5,548 nucleotides of DNA from an uncultured Alphaproteobacteria bacterium (GTDB lineage: Bacteria; Pseudomonadota; Alphaproteobacteria; Caulobacterales; Caulobacteraceae), in the NCBI GenBank assembly GCA_903933475.1, contig CAIZKE010000200.1, positions 1 through 5,548 on the forward strand. The letters are read 5' to 3'. The notes beneath the pieces are model-generated. The model had not been told where the DNA came from. It saw nothing but the letters and a program-made list of their open reading frames with translations, and made no database searches. Positions 4,939 to 5,548 of the stretch are shown here, piece by piece. Position numbers and translations under genes: made by a program. Within the stretch, counting starts at the first letter, position 1, and every line of letters starts with the position of its first letter.

Positions 4939-5548
4939 TCAGAGGCCCGCCCGCGGCTGCGGAGGCAGGGCGCGAATCCAGGCCCGAACCAGGTCCAGGC
5001 CCTCCTCGTGGCGCAGGGTCCGCCCCAGCTCGGGCATCATCACGCCGGGCTCCATGGAGGCCATCCGGTAGGCCAGGATGGAGCGATCGGGATGGCCGGG
5101 ATCGACGCCCACCAAACGATCGCCGGCGCCCCGTCCGGCGGCGACCGGGGGCTTGCCAATCCCCAGGGCAGCGGGGCGGGTCTCCTCGGCGGTGAGGAAG
5201 AGACCGGAGTTGCTGGCCGACCCCGAGGGGGTGTGGCAGTGGCCGCAGTTGACGTCGAGATAGGCCCGGGCTCGGGCGTCCAGGGGCTGGGAAGCGTCAT
5301 CCCAGGCGGCGAGGCGCGGCCGGGCGGCAGGAGGCGGCGCGCCGTCCAGAAGGCCTGCCTGGCGCCAGTGCTCCAGCTGGTTGGCCTGGCCGCCGCCCGT
5401 CAGGGCGACCTCGCGGTTCAGGTTGCGCGCCTTGGGGCCGATCGGGGTGACCGCGCCCTCCAGCTGGTGGCAGGTCTTGCACTGGTTCTGGTTGGGCACG
5501 GCGTAGTCGAGGTCGACCTGAACACCCTTGGGGTCGGTGAAGCGCACC
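4939..5548 (-). CDS. SO2930/HNE_0200-family diheme c-type cytochrome, C-terminal part (5' end outside window)
   Basis: The frame is open from the right edge to TGA (4939-4941) and gives about 202 residues; the N-terminus, with the expected export signal, lies outside. It has two haem c sites: CKTCH at 5467-5481, within VPNQNQCKTCHQLE, and CGHCH at 5233-5247, within YLDVNCGHCHTPSGSA. Other family-like stretches are PIGPKARNLNR, KPPVAAGRGAG, PGHPDRSILAYRM and VMMPELGR; a Met in the last could be an axial haem ligand. This matches the C-terminal half of the SO2930/HNE_0200 family of predicted periplasmic diheme cytochromes, which are often encoded beside a parallel beta-helix repeat protein. The electron partner and physiological role are not established. 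The GTG at the edge (5545-5547) is probably an internal valine rather than a start. The oxygenase start is 94 bp downstream. Confidence 0.87.
   Translation of the reverse strand, partial: VRFTDPKGVQVDLDYAVPNQNQCKTCHQLEGAVTPIGPKARNLNREVALTGGGQANQLEHWRQAGLLDGAPPPAARPRLAAWDDASQPLDARARAYLDVNCGHCHTPSGSASNSGLFLTAEETRPAALGIGKPPVAAGRGAGDRLVGVDPGHPDRSILAYRMASMEPGVMMPELGRTLRHEEGLDLVRAWIRALPPQPRAGL

Noticed and set aside
5545..5547. GTG at the right edge as the start of the cytochrome gene
   Set aside because: The frame is still open at the edge, the first CXXCH would lie only about 22 residues in with no export signal, and family members have a long N-terminal region before this haem site.
1..5548. 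Novel defence system, mobile element or CRISPR array
   Set aside because: All six coding regions match known enzyme or cytochrome families; I saw no transposase, integrase, toxin-antitoxin pair, direct-repeat array or attachment-site-like duplication.

Overview
The window is a strongly GC-rich stretch of chromosome. It is almost fully coding, with short intergenic gaps and mostly GC-rich codons. Base composition plus the gene families (phytanoyl-CoA dioxygenase, carotenoid oxygenase, SO2930/HNE_0200-type diheme cytochrome, PaaI-type thioesterase, PhoPQ-related hydrolase) suggest an alphaproteobacterium, perhaps a Caulobacterales relative. This is inferred from family content and composition only. 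There are no rRNA, tRNA, insertion sequence or CRISPR features.

Layout, left to right. (1) 1-468 (+): the C-terminal half of a PhyH-family Fe(II)/2-oxoglutarate dioxygenase, cut by the left edge. (2) A convergent two-gene minus-strand unit: a secreted PhoPQ-activated pathogenicity-related alpha/beta hydrolase (1358-2770), then, 15 bp downstream, an APH(6)/hydroxyurea-type small-molecule kinase (509-1342, GTG start). (3) A 178-bp divergent spacer (2771-2948). (4) A PaaI-type hotdog thioesterase (2949-3374, +). (5) Converging on it across 21 bp, a four-histidine carotenoid/stilbene cleavage oxygenase (3396-4844, -). (6) A 94-bp spacer carrying a sigma70-like promoter with a palindrome over its -10/start region. 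(7) The C-terminal part of an SO2930/HNE_0200-family diheme cytochrome c (4939-5548, -), cut by the right edge.

The genes do not form one obvious pathway. The carotenoid oxygenase appears to be a single-gene unit with its own promoter and a probable repressor operator. The hydrolase and kinase look co-transcribed. The thioesterase is a single gene expressed divergently from them. I see no clear new defence or mobile system. The most distinctive signals are the palindromic operator at the oxygenase promoter and the hydrolase-kinase pairing.
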